64,000 bases of DNA from NCBI RefSeq assembly GCF_021462225.1, contig NC_061802.1, forward strand, positions 11,000,859-11,064,858. The letters are read 5' to 3'. Below, piece by piece: positions 11,731 to 24,260 of this stretch (position 1 is the stretch's first letter; the number at the start of each line of letters is the position of its first letter). A model generated the notes under the pieces. The model was not told the origin of the DNA and ran no database searches. It saw nothing but the letters and a program-made list of their open reading frames with translations. The translations under genes and the position numbers were made by a program. The DNA comes from Girardinichthys multiradiatus. Lineage: Eukaryota > Chordata > Actinopteri > Cyprinodontiformes > Goodeidae.

Positions 11731-12090
11731 TAAAGTATCTTACAAAAGTATTCATACCCCTTTTGTCAAGTTCCAAGTGCAAATTTCAACAAAACCTTTT
11801 GGCTTTTTTAGCCTACATGCAAAACATGAGTGGAAAAAAACTAACACTTGCATATCACCCTGAGCACACTGCCATCATTGTGAAACACGGTGGTGGCAGC
11901 ATCATGTTGAAGCAATGCTTTTCTTGGTAATCCTGGACGAAAACCTGTTAGAGGCTTTAAAAGACTCGAGACTGGGACAGAAGTTCACTTTCTAGCAGAA
12001 CAACAGCCAATAACATAGAACCAGAGCAACATTGGAGATTCTTCAGCAAGACTTAAATTGTAATAATATTTAAGTAGTAAAGACTTAGAC
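11730..12090 (+). mobile_element. Degenerate Tc1-like transposon fragment
   Basis: Begins with AAAGTATCTTACAAAAGTATTCATACCCC, a typical fish Tc1-type terminus, and continues with the transposase remnant VKHGGGSIMLKQCFSW, equivalent to the Tc1 block [15 protein letters not shown]. Internal parts are missing and no frame is intact. Confidence 0.75.
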
Positions 12091-12540
12091 TGCAGCAGCT
12101 AATGAAAAATGGGATCAAACAGTAGTTTCACATGAGAGTGAAATTCTCCTACAGAAGAGTGCAGGGACTCAGTCAATCTGCTGACACCCTCTGACCTCTA
12201 AATCCAGTCTTGTGTGCTGGAGGATGAAGCATGTGCTTGTGCAGTCCAGTAGAAGTCATGTGTCTGTCATCAAAGCACTGAATCTGGCAACTGACAAGCA
12301 AAAAAGATCTTCGAATCATTTTGTATCTTATTTATTAGATTAATGGGCATGTTTTTCATTATCAATACAGGGCTGCTTAACCTATAAGTTATCTTTATCG
12401 CTATTCATTACTGGTAATAAAGTTCCCAAAGTCACATCCCCAAAATGCTTTTAATGCTGAACTCAAAAGCTTTAAAATGATAGTTTACATGTTTTTGTTG
12501 CATAATAAAAAAAATCATTTGCCTTTTTCAGCGTACAGAA

Positions 12541-12594
12541 TCCTTCCTTCCTTCCTTCCTTCCTTCCTACCTACCTACCTACCTACCTACCTAG
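12541..12594. repeat. Compound tetranucleotide microsatellite (TTCC)n(TACC)n
   Basis: About seven TTCC units followed by about six TACC units without interruption. Confidence 0.95.
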
Positions 12595-12599
12595 TTATC

Positions 12600-14480
12600 T
12601 AATCATGCCCACTGACAAAATATCCGCCATAATTTTATAGTAAACTTCAGTATTTAACCTTTTAAATCAACTTTAGGGGCTGAAAAGTCTGGAGTCTGAA
12701 GAAATGTAGGAGATCTGAACAGCATTATTAGAAAAATATAATTCAACATCTTGTGTTATTTTAGCAGCAGTACAGGTTATTGCTGCTTTTCTGTTTTTAT
12801 TAAATCCAATCAGATCATGATATGTGTTTTCTGTTTTAAACTTTTTGTGTAAAAAACCGAATACCCTGAAACTGGTATTTTTACTCAAGGTTATCATACT
12901 TTGATAATCTGTTTAATTCCCATTAAACATCAATGCGGGTGTTGCTGAGGATGATGGAGGGGTATTCTGAGGTATTCCTGCTCTGTTTTCTCCGCTGTAC
13001 CAACAGCTTTGTCATGTGAAAAGAGGCGGTCAGAATAAGAAATCATTGCCTCCATCCAAGATTTCCAATAACAGCCTCCAAACCTAGAGAAAACGGAATC
13101 ACAGATAATCTGAGTTATTCACTGCTGCTTCCAAGCATGCCATGTTTAAAGAGCCTCTATGTTCACCAAAAACTGACTTTTCATCATATGTTTTTACAAA
13201 ACATGCAATCCCTGTGGGTTTCCAAATAACTAGTTTTCTCTCACAAAAGCCAAATAGCCAGAGAGTTGGCTGTTGATTAAAAGGCTGGCAGGAAAGGAAA
13301 GGATTTCACTCTTTTTGTTGTTGTCGTTTGTTTTATCCTTCCTGCAGCCTTGTAATGTGAGCATTTGGTAACTTTAACCCACATCTTTCACAGCGGGGCT
13401 CTTTGAGCATGGTTAGACCTTTTGTTTGACTAAGAGGTTAACAGGGAACCATGCTAAGCCGCTGTAAGTTGAATTAGTGCTTTCCTTTAAGCTTCATTCT
13501 GTATGTGTGTTAAAAGAGGTCGGACCTTTGTGCTGCTCTTATGTTATAGAACAGGTTGTAGATTGCAACTAAACTGCTAAATGTATGTTGAGTCAAAGGG
13601 TCTTCACATGTATTTATGCATTTATCAGATTTTATTTCTTTGATTAAACTTTTTTTTTTGGCTCATTGCCTTGTGAAAAAGTGCATATTATGCAGGCTTA
13701 TTATGCAGGCTGTAGAGAATTTCTTGAATTTTAATTCTCCAGGGAACAATGCATACGTGGTAATCATTCATTCTTATAAAATCAGGAATATGGAACAAAA
13801 GCAAAGATGCTGACTATTGAGACAATGTTAGAAAAACTGAGAAGTACTGTAACTAAAAGGCAGTTATATTTTAAAGACTGCTTTTTGTATTTATTCAAGG
13901 TATTTTTCTCTGATATGTTTTTTTTTAACCTGACCATCTTTGACATAAACATTGTGACAAAAAGTGAAAAGTAAACAGAAGAAATGTAGCAGATGTTTTT
14001 CACCACACATTTTGTGCTGCAGTCCCAATTTAAATCCCCAGTCTAGTTTTATTCCATGTTTAAAAGATTTAGCTAATGAATAACAATAAATCAGGTCAAT
14101 AACGGTGACCCATAAAAAATGTCACAAAGACCTTGATTAAGCCTTTGACATTTCAGTGCTTGTTATTTTAAATCAACTGATGATAACCATGCACAGACGA
14201 ATGTCTTATTTCTGCAATTCTCTTTTTAAAGTTCATTTAACCTTATTTCAACAAAGACCAAACAAGGAAAAGTCTAGTAAAAGTTATTCTGGCTGCCTCA
14301 GAGTCTTTTATTTTTTTTATATAAGACCAATTGAGTAACTGCGCCAAATTTTTGTCTTCTGAGTCGTCATGTGTATTTGTCATTTGGCTCGTTTGCTGTG
14401 TGAGGCTAAAGCAGGAGAGTCGGTGCACATTCCTGCCTTTGTAACAGCAGAACATGTGCAGCTTACATATCTGTAGGTCT
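12600..14480. other. Intergenic, nothing recognised
   Basis: AT-rich sequence between nr2f6 and ushbp1. Short open frames look random in composition, and I see no gene, RNA or classifiable repeat. Confidence 0.5.
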
Positions 14481-14481
14481 C

Positions 14482-14482
<1 letters not shown>

Positions 14483-14518
<36 letters not shown>
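14483..14518. repeat. (GT)n dinucleotide microsatellite
   Basis: Uninterrupted GT repeat of about 18 units. It produces Thr-His runs in minus-strand open frames, which are not genes. Confidence 0.97.
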
Positions 14519-14523
<5 letters not shown>

Positions 14524-15299
14524 CTTTGAACTGCAGGTCAGGAATGCAGCTGCTCTCAGCGGGAAGTCGACTGCGGTGGAGTCTGAACATTCTCCACACA
14601 CTCAGCAGTGCAGCAGGGTAACCTGTAAGTTAACCTGAACACAGCGTTACATACCTGCACAAACATCTGAATCATCCCAAACTTATCTCTGAACATCTCC
14701 TTTGGTTTGTAACACTGACATCACTAAGGAAAATGGAGAAAGCACCAGATATTTAGACTCACAAACAATAAAAAAAAACAAAAAATCTGCATCGTTGTTG
14801 GTATGAACTACATATGCTTCATTAACCAGGTGAAAAAAGGCAACAGTGAAGGGTCAACATACTTAAGGTTGACATTTATGAAAAATATTACCCTGGCCCC
14901 AGTTTTTCATTGGACTTTTTTCCAGTTAATAAAGCAAAAAAGCAGGAACTTTCAGCAACTGCAGGATGAGGATGAGATATAAATTAAAACGTCTAATTAA
15001 AATAAATATGTGTCAAGGAAATAAAAATATAACCCATAATAACAGAAATAAGCAAGAAGTAATGAACTATATGCAGAGGGGGGCAGAGGTCACAAAAAAC
15101 AAAATAAGTGGATGCCAATGCAGCTGAAACCCAACAGTCTTTTAGACCAAGATTGATGAAGGTGGAGTAACATCATGAGCAGAAACATCAGCTGATTCTG
15201 TACATTTACACAACCCCCCCACGTCCCCCTCTTAGAATAAAGTGGGAAACAGAACCAGACTTGGGTTTCTGAAAGACTGCCAAACTACTGATACATTTG

Positions 15300-16470
15300 A
15301 GACAAATGTTTTTAATATGAGTGAGCTATCATTCCATTGCAGCTGAGGCGGTACGTTTAGGGTTGGTTGTCATGCTGGAAGGTAAACCTCCATGAAATCT
15401 TTTTCTGCCTCATCATGTCACGGTTCTGTCACGGTTTACTTGGAATTGGACCCCAGAATGCAGACGAGCAGGCAGCGTGATTTTAAGTGAAAAAAAAAAA
15501 AAAAAGGTTTAATTACGAAAACTCACACTTAGCAGGAGGCAGGAACAAAACAAACGGGCAGGCAAGACAGGCATGGCAAGATCAAAAAGACAAGACTTGG
15601 TTTTAGAACAAGACATGAGCATGAGAATGAAAGATGTTTCCACGAAGACTAACAGAACAGGTGTGAATATATGGTGTGAAAACCAGGTGGAGTAAGGAGA
15701 CAGATTAACTTGAAGCAGGTGAACTGAATAAACTTAATTAAGAGAACAAAACGTGAGTGGAGCAAAACAGAGACTCTTGAATACAAACTAGAAAAACATG
15801 AAGCAAAAGCATAACCAGATCCGAAAACCAAACTTGACAAAACATGAACAAGACGACAAAACAAAAGCATGACCAGGAAAATAAACAGAAACATGATTCA
15901 AAACTTGAACAGTGAAAAACATAAGGAAAAACCCCGAAACCAAAAACCAAACAACCCTACATTATGACACATCATCCAGTATTGTATCCTGTTTTTAGCT
16001 CTATTCATCTTTCCATCAACTCTGAGCAGCTTCATTGTGCAACTGAGGGGAAACATGCCCACAGAATGATAATGCCACCACCATGACTTCACAGCTTTAT
16101 CCCTGACCTATCTGCTGTGTTCTTTAGTCTTCATACTGCTGTTTGTTCACTAAATAATCTAACAAACCTCTGAAGCTGTTGTTGCTGTTTTGACTGAAAT
16201 TAAATTATACACAACCGGATCCTTTTACTAATTTGGTAACTTCTGAAGGCAGTCAGTGGCACTGGAATTTATTCGAGATAATAAGACTAAAAGGTGCGAA
16301 ACACATACTTACACCACACTTCTTAGAGTTTTCATTGTAAGAAATATGAAACTCATGCGACATTTTCCCCACACTTTACAAATAGTATGTACTTTATGTT
16401 GATGTATCACATTATCTTAAACTACATCTTGTGACAAACTGAAAAAGTTCAAGGACGCTAATAGAGATCT
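15300..16470 (-). mobile_element. Degenerate Tc1-like transposon, minus orientation, interrupted
   Basis: Near 16,095-16,135 the minus strand reads like a broken Tc1 transposase N-terminus (KTKEHSR, stop, VRDKA), also seen at 25.9 kb. A left piece near 15,370 (GTTGTCATGCTGGAAGGTAAACCTCC) belongs to the same family. An unrelated dispersed repeat at about 15,415-15,965 splits the two parts. Confidence 0.6.
15415..15965. mobile_element. Dispersed fish repeat (TGTCACGG...ATGACA type), unclassified
   Basis: Starts near TCATGTCACGGTTCTGTCACGG and ends near ATTATGACACATC, with a purine-rich AACAAGAC/AACATGA interior and an internal poly(A) run at 15,490. Similar purine-rich composition and ATGACACA end occur at 28,480-30,095. 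Probably a non-autonomous element; its class is not clear to me. Confidence 0.45.
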
Positions 16471-16559
16471 CTCAGTGGAAAGATGAAGAAATCAGTCACT
16501 GATTTTCTACCTCTTCTTCCATAGTGGGTTGTGGGAAAGCTGGAGACCAATTAACCTAA

Positions 16560-16720
16560 CAGTCATGTTTTTTGGACTGTGGGAGGAAGCCGGAGTACCC
16601 GGAGAGATCCCACGCATTCACAGGGAGAACATGCACACTCCATCCAGAAAAAGCCTCGGCCGGGAGTCGTAGTCAGGACCTTCTTGACGCAAGGCAACAG
16701 TACAACCAACTGCGCCTCCA
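16560..16720. mobile_element. Fragment of a common fish dispersed repeat
   Basis: The stretch TTTTTTGGACTGTGGGAGGAAGCC, GGAGTACCCGGAGAGATCC, CACAGGGAGAACATGCACACTCC is a widely dispersed fish repeat motif, with a weak relative near 34,085-34,290. It makes a spurious minus-strand frame. Confidence 0.5.
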
Positions 16721-17439
16721 TGCAGCCCCATGAAGAAATCATCCTTTGAAAAACGTACAATAGATTTTGAGCCTGATTGGTTCATAAGACATGACTGCTG
16801 TGGGAGTAATTGGACTAATGTCTCCACATACATCTAACTGCTGGTCAAAGTCGACCCTCTTCCTCACCTACATTATGGCTGGTTCTGTTTTTTTGTCAGA
16901 TGGACTTGACTTGACTTTGAACCTAGCTTGGAGGCTGGGTTGTGCTGGGAGCTGCTTGTTGGCAGATTTTAGGAGGTCTCATCTCTCACCAAATGTTACT
17001 TGAGGTTGCACACTACTAAGGATTAGACTTTATTGACTTCACCAGGAAAACTCATGTCACTTCTGTTACACAGGAATATGAGAGCAAAAAATCTCTTGTT
17101 ACATTTTTTTTTTTTAAAGCTGTTGAGACAAAAAAACAACATTATGTGTACATTTCTTCACATTCTCCACTGTAGGTAGTGTTTTTATTATTAGCTGGGT
17201 TTTGTTCAAAGACAGAAAAGTCTTGTCTTTGATTGTCACAGACACAAAGAAATCATTCATATTCAGTTGCTATAATTAACCTGCTTTGTGTTCTCACTTG
17301 TTGCAGTAGGTTCGATAAATTTAACCAGTTCCAGTAGGGAGAAGCATGTTCATGTTTATTCCTCACACAGAGTGAGTTTAGTTAAAATGCACAAGAATTT
17401 AAAAAGTGGGGTTAAAATTTAACCCTGAAGAGGAACTCT

Positions 17440-17720
17440 GGGTGAACAACCAACAGCACATGACTTTGTGCTCCTTCCTCATTAGCCCTGCTGGCCTTTG
17501 GCCCCAAGGCCAGCAGAGAAATCATCTCTCCTCTCTCTTCCCCCTGACAGCACCCAACCCATCCTCAGGCCTTTGACCTCCAGCGAATGGCAGAGCAATC
17601 TAAAACAAACAAGGCGGTGGAACAGGGCGAGGAAACACATCTGCTGGGCTGACTCCACAGCAACACACGGTGTCCAATCAATATTTGCCCTTCTCTAATA
17701 CTCAAACCTGCAGGAGGTGG
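17440..17720. promoter_or_regulatory. GC-richer non-repeat island, candidate regulatory element
   Basis: Non-repetitive, GC-richer stretch in repeat-laden intergenic DNA. It carries an 11-bp perfect inverted repeat (17488-17498 and 17506-17516, 7-nt loop) and a DR1-like site AGGCCTTTGACCT near 17567. No coding frame looks real. Function is inferred only. Confidence 0.3.
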
Positions 17721-17879
17721 TGGGAAACTTCTCTTCTCGTTGTCATTTAAATCAGATATCTTGTCTTCACTGTTTGCTGAACAGTTGATTGAGTTGTTTA
17801 CAGTAAAAGCAGAACTTTCCCTGAATGCCTCTACAGCATTTAAGAGATTTTAGAAAGAGCTGTAAAGGTATTAACATCC

Positions 17880-18901
17880 ATGAACTCTTACAAATTAATC
17901 AGAAAAATCTCTGGAGGGGCTGCAGAGATCCACAGCTCAGGTAAAGCTGTTGGCAGTAAAATTATTAGTTGTACAAATCTGGCTTTTATGGAAGAGCGTT
18001 GAGAAGACAGCTATTGTTAGGGGAATGTTATAAACTTCAATATCAATCATACAATTATTATTATAGAGATTAGATAGCTTTATCATCCCCTTAGGGTGTA
18101 ATTTTATATTTTCAACAGCAGGACAGGGTAAAGGTGAACCTCTAGTAAGGAAGGAAAAATAGTACAGAAGAATTTCAACATTATTTACAGACTGTAAAAT
18201 TATTTCAAAAATAAACATTTAAAGAAAAGTTGAAAAAAAAATATATATATACATAAATACACACTCTAGACAAGATACAGTACAATAATCTAAACACTAT
18301 ATACATATAAGGAAGATGTAGATGAGGTGAATAAGTATTTGCTGTATTGTACATGATGATGTCAGCAGCCTAAGCCTAAATGGTCGTCTACAACGCTCCC
18401 CATCTGTGGAGAAGTTGTCTGGTGTGCTGCTATCTCCTCTCTAGCTTCTGATTGCGGCAGGTACCAGAGCTGCTCACATTCCAGGCTGGTGCTGAAAGCC
18501 TGGTCAGAGCATATTAATTTGTTAGAATGGCCCAGACAAAGTCCAGACTTAAATGAAGTTGAGAATCTGTAGCAAAGCATCTGCTTTTCTCAGAAACTTT
18601 CTGCTGATCTGATTGAGATATCTTTCAAACAAAAATTTGCAAAAATATTAGTTTCTAGATGTGCAAAGCTGGTGGAGATATACCACAAAGGGCTTCTCCA
18701 CTATAACTGCAGGGAATGTTCAGATTTTCATTTGTACAAACATTTGGAAAATCACGTATCATTTTTTTCTTTATTTTATGATCATAAACTACCTTGTGTT
18801 GGTCTGTCACATAAAGTCCCATAAAATACATTCAAGTTTCAGGTTGTAACGACAACTTATGTAAAAGTTTTATGGTGTGAATACTTTCACAAGGCACTAT
18901 A
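17880..18901 (+). mobile_element. Degenerate Tc1-like transposon split by a LINE fragment
   Basis: The left piece (17,880-18,060) has the GGGGCTGCAGAGATCCACAGCTCAGG block of the transposase. The right piece (18,490-18,901) has GTTAGAATGGCCCAGACAAAGTCCAGACTTAAATGAA and a terminus ending TACTTTCACAAGGCACTATA. A different repeat occupies about 18,062-18,485. Confidence 0.65.
18062..18350 (-). mobile_element. LINE fragment, 3' end on minus strand
   Basis: Shares GAGATTAGATAGCTTTATCATCCCCTTAGGG and CAGCAGGACAGGGTAAAGGTG with the region at 21,270-21,350, so the window holds two copies. On the minus strand it reads like a LINE 3' end (CCCTAAGGGGATGATAAAGCTA). Confidence 0.5.
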
Positions 18902-18909
18902 TGAAACTG

Positions 18910-20880
18910 AAATTAGCTTTTAAGCCAAGATGGCGGCAAGTGGGCTGTAGTCTCTCACATGCGTGTATGTTTCTGTTCTTAATTTCTATTTGCCTTAGGC
19001 TGCTTCTTGGCCAGGTAGTCATTTTAAATGAGAAATAGTTATCAATTGACCCACCTTGTTAAATAAAGTTTAAAAATAAATAAAAAATGTATTCACATTT
19101 ATTCACTGATATTTTATATCTGTTTCTTTAATGCATCTTAATTTTTGGACCTTAGATGAATCTGTATGCTGCCATTTGCCTTTTATTTTTCTGCTGGTAT
19201 TCCTGATTTTCCACACTGAGGGACACTAAAGGATATTTCTATTTCTGTCTTCTGGGTTGCAGTTTATACCAAAAATACAGCTGGAGCAAAGACCTATTGC
19301 ATGATTTTAAAAATGTTTCAGTTTCTGGACCTAACTGCCAAACTCAGAATATCAAAGACTCAGTGTGATCTGAAGATTTAAGGTTTTTATTGATGTTTGT
19401 GGGGCAGCTCTGTTTTTAGACATTGTCTTCATGTCTTAATGCAACGCCTCAAACTTAACATCATCTTTATGATACCTGTGATCTCAAAGCTGTGATTCCT
19501 TCAACGAAACATATGGAAATGGATTTAGAAAAAAAACTCTGATTGCACACGGTATTTTCCCTGAAGGTTGAGGAGATTTATGTTCCAGTGTTGTACTTTA
19601 AAACACGCTTGCAATGTTTCCCATTGAACGTAAATCTTTCTCCCACATTTTCAGACAAGGACTCAACTGTCTGTGCAGCCAATACAGTTTGCCTCTGTTC
19701 CTGATCAGTCTCTCTTCTCTCCTGTAAATCTGCATCCAATCTGTTGCTCCCAGTGTGTGGCCTTTGTTGCACCAGACATTGCCTGTAGGTCACATAAGGT
19801 GCTTAGGATGACAGAAAATTAACCTAATCAGCTCAGTGAACAAGACTCAAATGCTTTAACAGAATTAGGTCGAGGCCACTCCTCCTGCCATCCTTCCCCT
19901 TCTGAACACCTCCTATCTGTAATCTACTGCTCTCATGCTGAGATGAGTGACCTCATTTGGTCTTCTTCTCTGTGGGTTGTTGGGTTCTTCTGTAAGTTTA
20001 CCTTCCTAACCTGCAAACAGAAGGGTGGCTCTGTTATCACAGGGGGGCATTTAACTTCAACAATGTTTGAATTTAGGTTGTGTAAAACCAAAATACGCTG
20101 GTAATGTCATTTAAACCCTCTAATTAACTTAATTTAAACTAATACTGATAAATGTCAAGTAAAAATGCCTCCTTTTAAATGTACAGATTTCTTTTAGTTT
20201 TCTTTGTAAGGCACTGTAGCATTCCCAGAAATCTACCCGTTTCACCCACAAGAACTGCTTTGATCGAGGCCCTTCAAAATGTTCTCAAAATCTGTTTAAG
20301 ATTTAGCCAAAATTGCATATTTTCCTACACTGATGGTGCCCTGAGCCTTTAAAATATAAAGTTTTCCCTAAACCTGAAGTAAAAATAAGTGTTGGTTTAA
20401 TGCCTGTGAATATGAGTGTCTCACCCATGAATGATCTTATTTAGCTAATTTAGAGATTTAGAAAATTTTTTAATCCATGATTAGTTTACCTAAAAATCGT
20501 GAATAATAAATTAAAAACACTGGAATGGAAACGTGTCTTTTTATTAAGTCAAATAATAACATTTTGTCAAACCTTGAATGTAAAAAAGCTCCAGTTTTAT
20601 CTACGATAGTTTGTTTACATTCTGGGCCTCCTTGAAGTTAATGAAAATGGTGGGGGGAAAAAATCTAGTCTCCATCTTTCTTATTGGTGCCTAATGTGAC
20701 ACAGTCAAATGTTTTCCAAACTATGCTTCTAATTGGCTGGACAAGCCTGTAGTGGATATTTGTGCTATATAAATTATACTACTGTTATAGCAGTCAGTCA
20801 ATCAATCCTATATATTTATCTAACAATTAACCAATCGTTATTTACCTGAAATGTTTTGTTTTCCTTTCTGATGAATCATT
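18910..20880. other. Intergenic, nothing recognised
   Basis: AT-rich, no convincing gene, RNA or classifiable mobile element. A small TE-like scrap (TTAAATAAAGTTTAAAAATAAA) lies near 19,060. Confidence 0.45.
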
Positions 20881-20904
20881 AAGGACTATGCACTTAAAAG
20901 ATCA

Positions 20905-22050
20905 GACCCCATATTCACAAACAATCCTAAGACTAAAAGTAGCTCCTAGTGACGTCATTTAAGAAATATCTTAGACTTTCTCTGATTTTAAAATGTTTCT
21001 TAGAATTTTACCTCAGTAAGATAAAAGTGGGTCGCAAAGCATCTTAGGCCTCAAGAGAGCTCCTAAAGCGAACAAATGTTAAGAACAGTGAGAAGGACTT
21101 TTAGTGAGCCTAAGAGTGTCTGATGCAGAGAAGAAGGAGGAAAGACAGAGATATTCTACGAACAATGAACAACAGTAAATTAATAAACACTACTGGCTCG
21201 ATCGCGCGGGGATCCACCTCCGAAACAGTCGAGTAAATGAACACATACATTTCTATAACAATTATTAATGTAGAGATAAGATAAACTTTATCATTCCCCC
21301 AGGGAGACATGAAATAGTTTCAGCAGCAGGGCAGGGTAAAGGTGCGTCTCTAGTAAGGTAATATTAGGAAGAATATCTAAATAAAAATGCAATACATTCA
21401 TGAATAAACAGTGAAAAAATACAAGCAATAGTTTTTTAAATATAGAATTTAAATATGATCTGCCTTCTTTGTTAGCACCGTGATCCTGGGACCAAATCTA
21501 CCTTTCAAAACTCCTCTCTTCTCCTCCACCAGCAGTAAAATGCTGACAGGTGAGTGTCTGCTTTAATATGAAATAGATGAAGTAGAAAAGCTGACCAGCA
21601 TGGCAAGTAAACATAATAATAAGCAAATCAAAAATAATTAAGAGCATGTAAATAAGGTTCAAACATTTTGATCCTGTGTGGCAATTAATTAAATTTTGCT
21701 AAGTTTAATCATCATGACTTAAACATTTCTTAATCCAATCTAAATTTTATGATAATTTCTCTCCATTACTATGAGTGCGTTTGTTTTATTTATTTGTTTT
21801 TTGAAACAACCAATCGCAGCTCTTAGAAGACAGCATCACCCCTAGCAACGGGGTCAACCACACCTCCTCACCAAGATAGGCATTTCTGTCGTCTCCTCCT
21901 TCAGAGTCGCTCTCAGCAGCGAACTGAATCACTCTTAATCCAAAAACACTTGGCAGAAATTATTAGGCTAAATTAGGAGCTCTCTGAGAGAACTCAGGTG
22001 TATAATTTATTTCTTAGTGCTAGGATTAATTTTCAATCAGATATAGGAAC
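20905..22050. mobile_element. Possible non-autonomous PIF/Harbinger-like element
   Basis: The left end, near ATTCACAAACAATCCTAAGACTAAAAGTAGCTCCTAG, and the reverse complement of the right end, near AATCCTAGCACTAAG, share a partial inverted repeat. The interior has stems built of TTAGGAGCT words, as in fish Harbinger-type elements I know of. A LINE fragment at about 21,270-21,440 interrupts it. No transposase is left; class is tentative. Confidence 0.3.
21270..21440 (-). mobile_element. LINE fragment, second copy of the 18.06 kb family
   Basis: GAGATAAGATAAACTTTATCATTCCCCCAGGG and TTTCAGCAGCAGGGCAGGGTAAAGGTG match the fragment at 18,062. Confidence 0.5.
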
Positions 22051-22589
22051 AATTTGTTATTATTCAGACTAATACAGCCATATTCAGTAAATTAGAATAT
22101 GTGTTCTGATGAGGCTCTTTGTCAGATTCAAAGTACCTTTTAAAAATAACAACCTGTAAGCAGGTACTAAACATACTTTGCATGAAGCCCATGTTTCTGT
22201 ATTAAAATGTTTTTATTGGTCTGATGTAATATTATAATCATAAATCTTATGTTTTCGGTAGCTGAAAGCAGGAAAATCATCATCATTAACAGAAATAAAT
22301 GATTAGTAAATTGACTCTTAGAGCAATTAGTCATAAAGATAGCTAACCCCTTGAAAATGTGACTGAAAAAATATATTCTCCTTATTTACTTAAAAGTGTG
22401 ATTGAATCATTCTTTGGGATAGATGAAGAATTCATCCTTCAGATGCATTTATTATTATTTATTGCAGCTCGTTAACTCCTACAGCAGAATAAAATTGCTA
22501 CCCACTGGATAGAGAGAGCCATTGGTGGTTTAGGGGTTTTTCCCCTGAATTTGAACTTCAACACACAAACTAAACAACTCATTTAACAT

Positions 22590-23060
22590 CGTTATCAGTT
22601 TTATGTCCTGGGTGATGGATTTTCTTTAAGTTTGAGGACTCAATGGGTCAGAGTAAATGGTGTTTCATCTGAGCCCCTCCTTTCTTCTACTGATACCCCC
22701 CAGGGTTGAGTCCTTTCCCCTCTTTTATTTGTTTTATATATAAATGACTGCCAGAGCCATCACACTGGACACCACATTATCAGATTTGCAGACGACTCTG
22801 TCAATATGTCACTCCTCAGCGGTGAGAACTCTGAACATCGCCTGATAGTGAGGGACTATTTAATTGGAGCAAAATGTCCTTTTTACACATCAATTAGGAG
22901 AAAACAAAACAAATGCGCATAGACTCTGGAAAAAGGCCTACAAAGATCTCTTTAGTAACAATAAATAATCAAACTGTTGAGCTCGTGCCACAGTATAAAT
23001 ATTATTGATGACAAATTGAGTTGGGAGCTGCAGGTGGAGTCAGTGGCCAACGACTCACAC
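22590..23060 (+). mobile_element. Degenerate LINE reverse transcriptase fragment
   Basis: Reading across stops and shifts, the plus strand shows the RT blocks PQG-VLSPLLFVLYINDCQ (about 22,700) and IRFADDSVNMSLLSG (about 22,780), ending near the C-terminal YKYxxIxDKLSWELQVE-like stretch at about 23,020. FADD holds the catalytic aspartates. The clade is probably Rex1/Babar or related, but the copy is too decayed to be sure. Confidence 0.7.
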
Positions 23061-23689
23061 CAGTGTATCGACTTTTGAAAGCTTTATACTTTTAATGTTA
23101 GTTCTGTTTTTATGAGGATGTTTTATTCTTGTTTTAATGAGTCTGTTTTTACCATTTATTTCATCTCAGGTCATTTTCAGTTAAAAACAAGAATTGTCTG
23201 GGTATTACAATTCAACGTTTTTTTATTCTGCATTTAATTTCTATTTTCTCTTATATTGACCAATATTTTATACTGCAGCAATCTAATTCTTTATCTTTTA
23301 GTGGATGCTAAACAGCCTTGAGTGTTTTCTCACTTATCCTGGGGATGAAACTTTTTGTAACCTAATAGTGGAACTTGATCGAATGTCAAAATGATTATAT
23401 TTTCGCCAAACAGCTTTCTTTACAGCATTTCTTTTGGCATGTTGCTGAGCTGCTTTTTTGATTATCACTTGTCTAGATTTGAAAAATACCTTTTTTGCCC
23501 AACCTGTCATTAAGCTGATGACTTTTAACAACCTTCTCAGTAACTGTCACGCATGCAAGCCATCCTGCACCAAGCATGACAATCACCTTACATGGACTTA
23601 CAGGCAACATGGTTTTACTCTTTATCCTCTGCTCCCTGTGTCTACCCGGCCTGAGCTGTTTGCTCTCATTATCTGAGTGGGCGAGAGCA

Positions 23690-24260
23690 CAAAGCGGATG
23701 TGCCCGACTATTTGATTGAGGTCAAAGCTTTTTTTTTGTGCATTTTCCATGCCTCTCTAGTAGACACCCCTTTACACCCTCCTGACCCCTGCTTGGGCCG
23801 ACTTGTGTCGGAAAGCTCCAGAGGGAGGGGTGATCGGGTCAGAGAGGCAGCGTAGAGTGGATGAGTGGGGATGTAGAGTGGCAGTGACAGGTGAGCTGAT
23901 GGCTTGGAGAGAGGACAGTTTCAGGCAGTGATCTCTTGATACAGCTTACAGAGGGACTACTTATTAAAATAAGAGATAAATGCAGAGAGCAAATGAGTTG
24001 ACCTAAAACCAAAAGGTCACCCCCTTCAACTCATCTCCTCCTCCTCAGTGTGTGTCTGCAGGCGTCCACCCCCACAGTGATTGACAGCCACGGCCAATAT
24101 CTAATAATGGTGAGGGTATTTTTCCCAGGCTCTATAAAAGTCTGCTGTCCACAAACTCCTGCAGAGACCGTTGCAGGCGAGGGGCGAACGAGTCCTGAAA
24201 TATGGAGTTCAAAGGAAAACAGATGAGATTTTTACAGAATGTTGTCTTCTATATTTTTAA
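23690..24260 (+). promoter_or_regulatory. Promoter-like island with CCAAT and TATA boxes, no identified gene
   Basis: Non-repeat stretch with CCAAT at 24094-24098 and TATAAAAG at 24133-24140, followed by an ATG at 24202 opening only a short frame (MEFKGKQMRF...). An AT-rich palindrome-like CTTATTAAAATAAG near 23,957 resembles a MEF2 site. The downstream frame matches nothing I know. It may be an orphan promoter, an enhancer, or chance. Confidence 0.3.

Noticed and set aside
14243..14601. Minus-strand frames with Thr-His runs
   Set aside because: Translation of the (GT)n microsatellite.
15649..15950. Hydrophobic Phe/Cys-rich minus-strand frames, possible membrane protein
   Set aside because: They lie in a dispersed purine-rich repeat; similar frames arise at 28,435-28,713 and 29,836-30,093 from like sequence.
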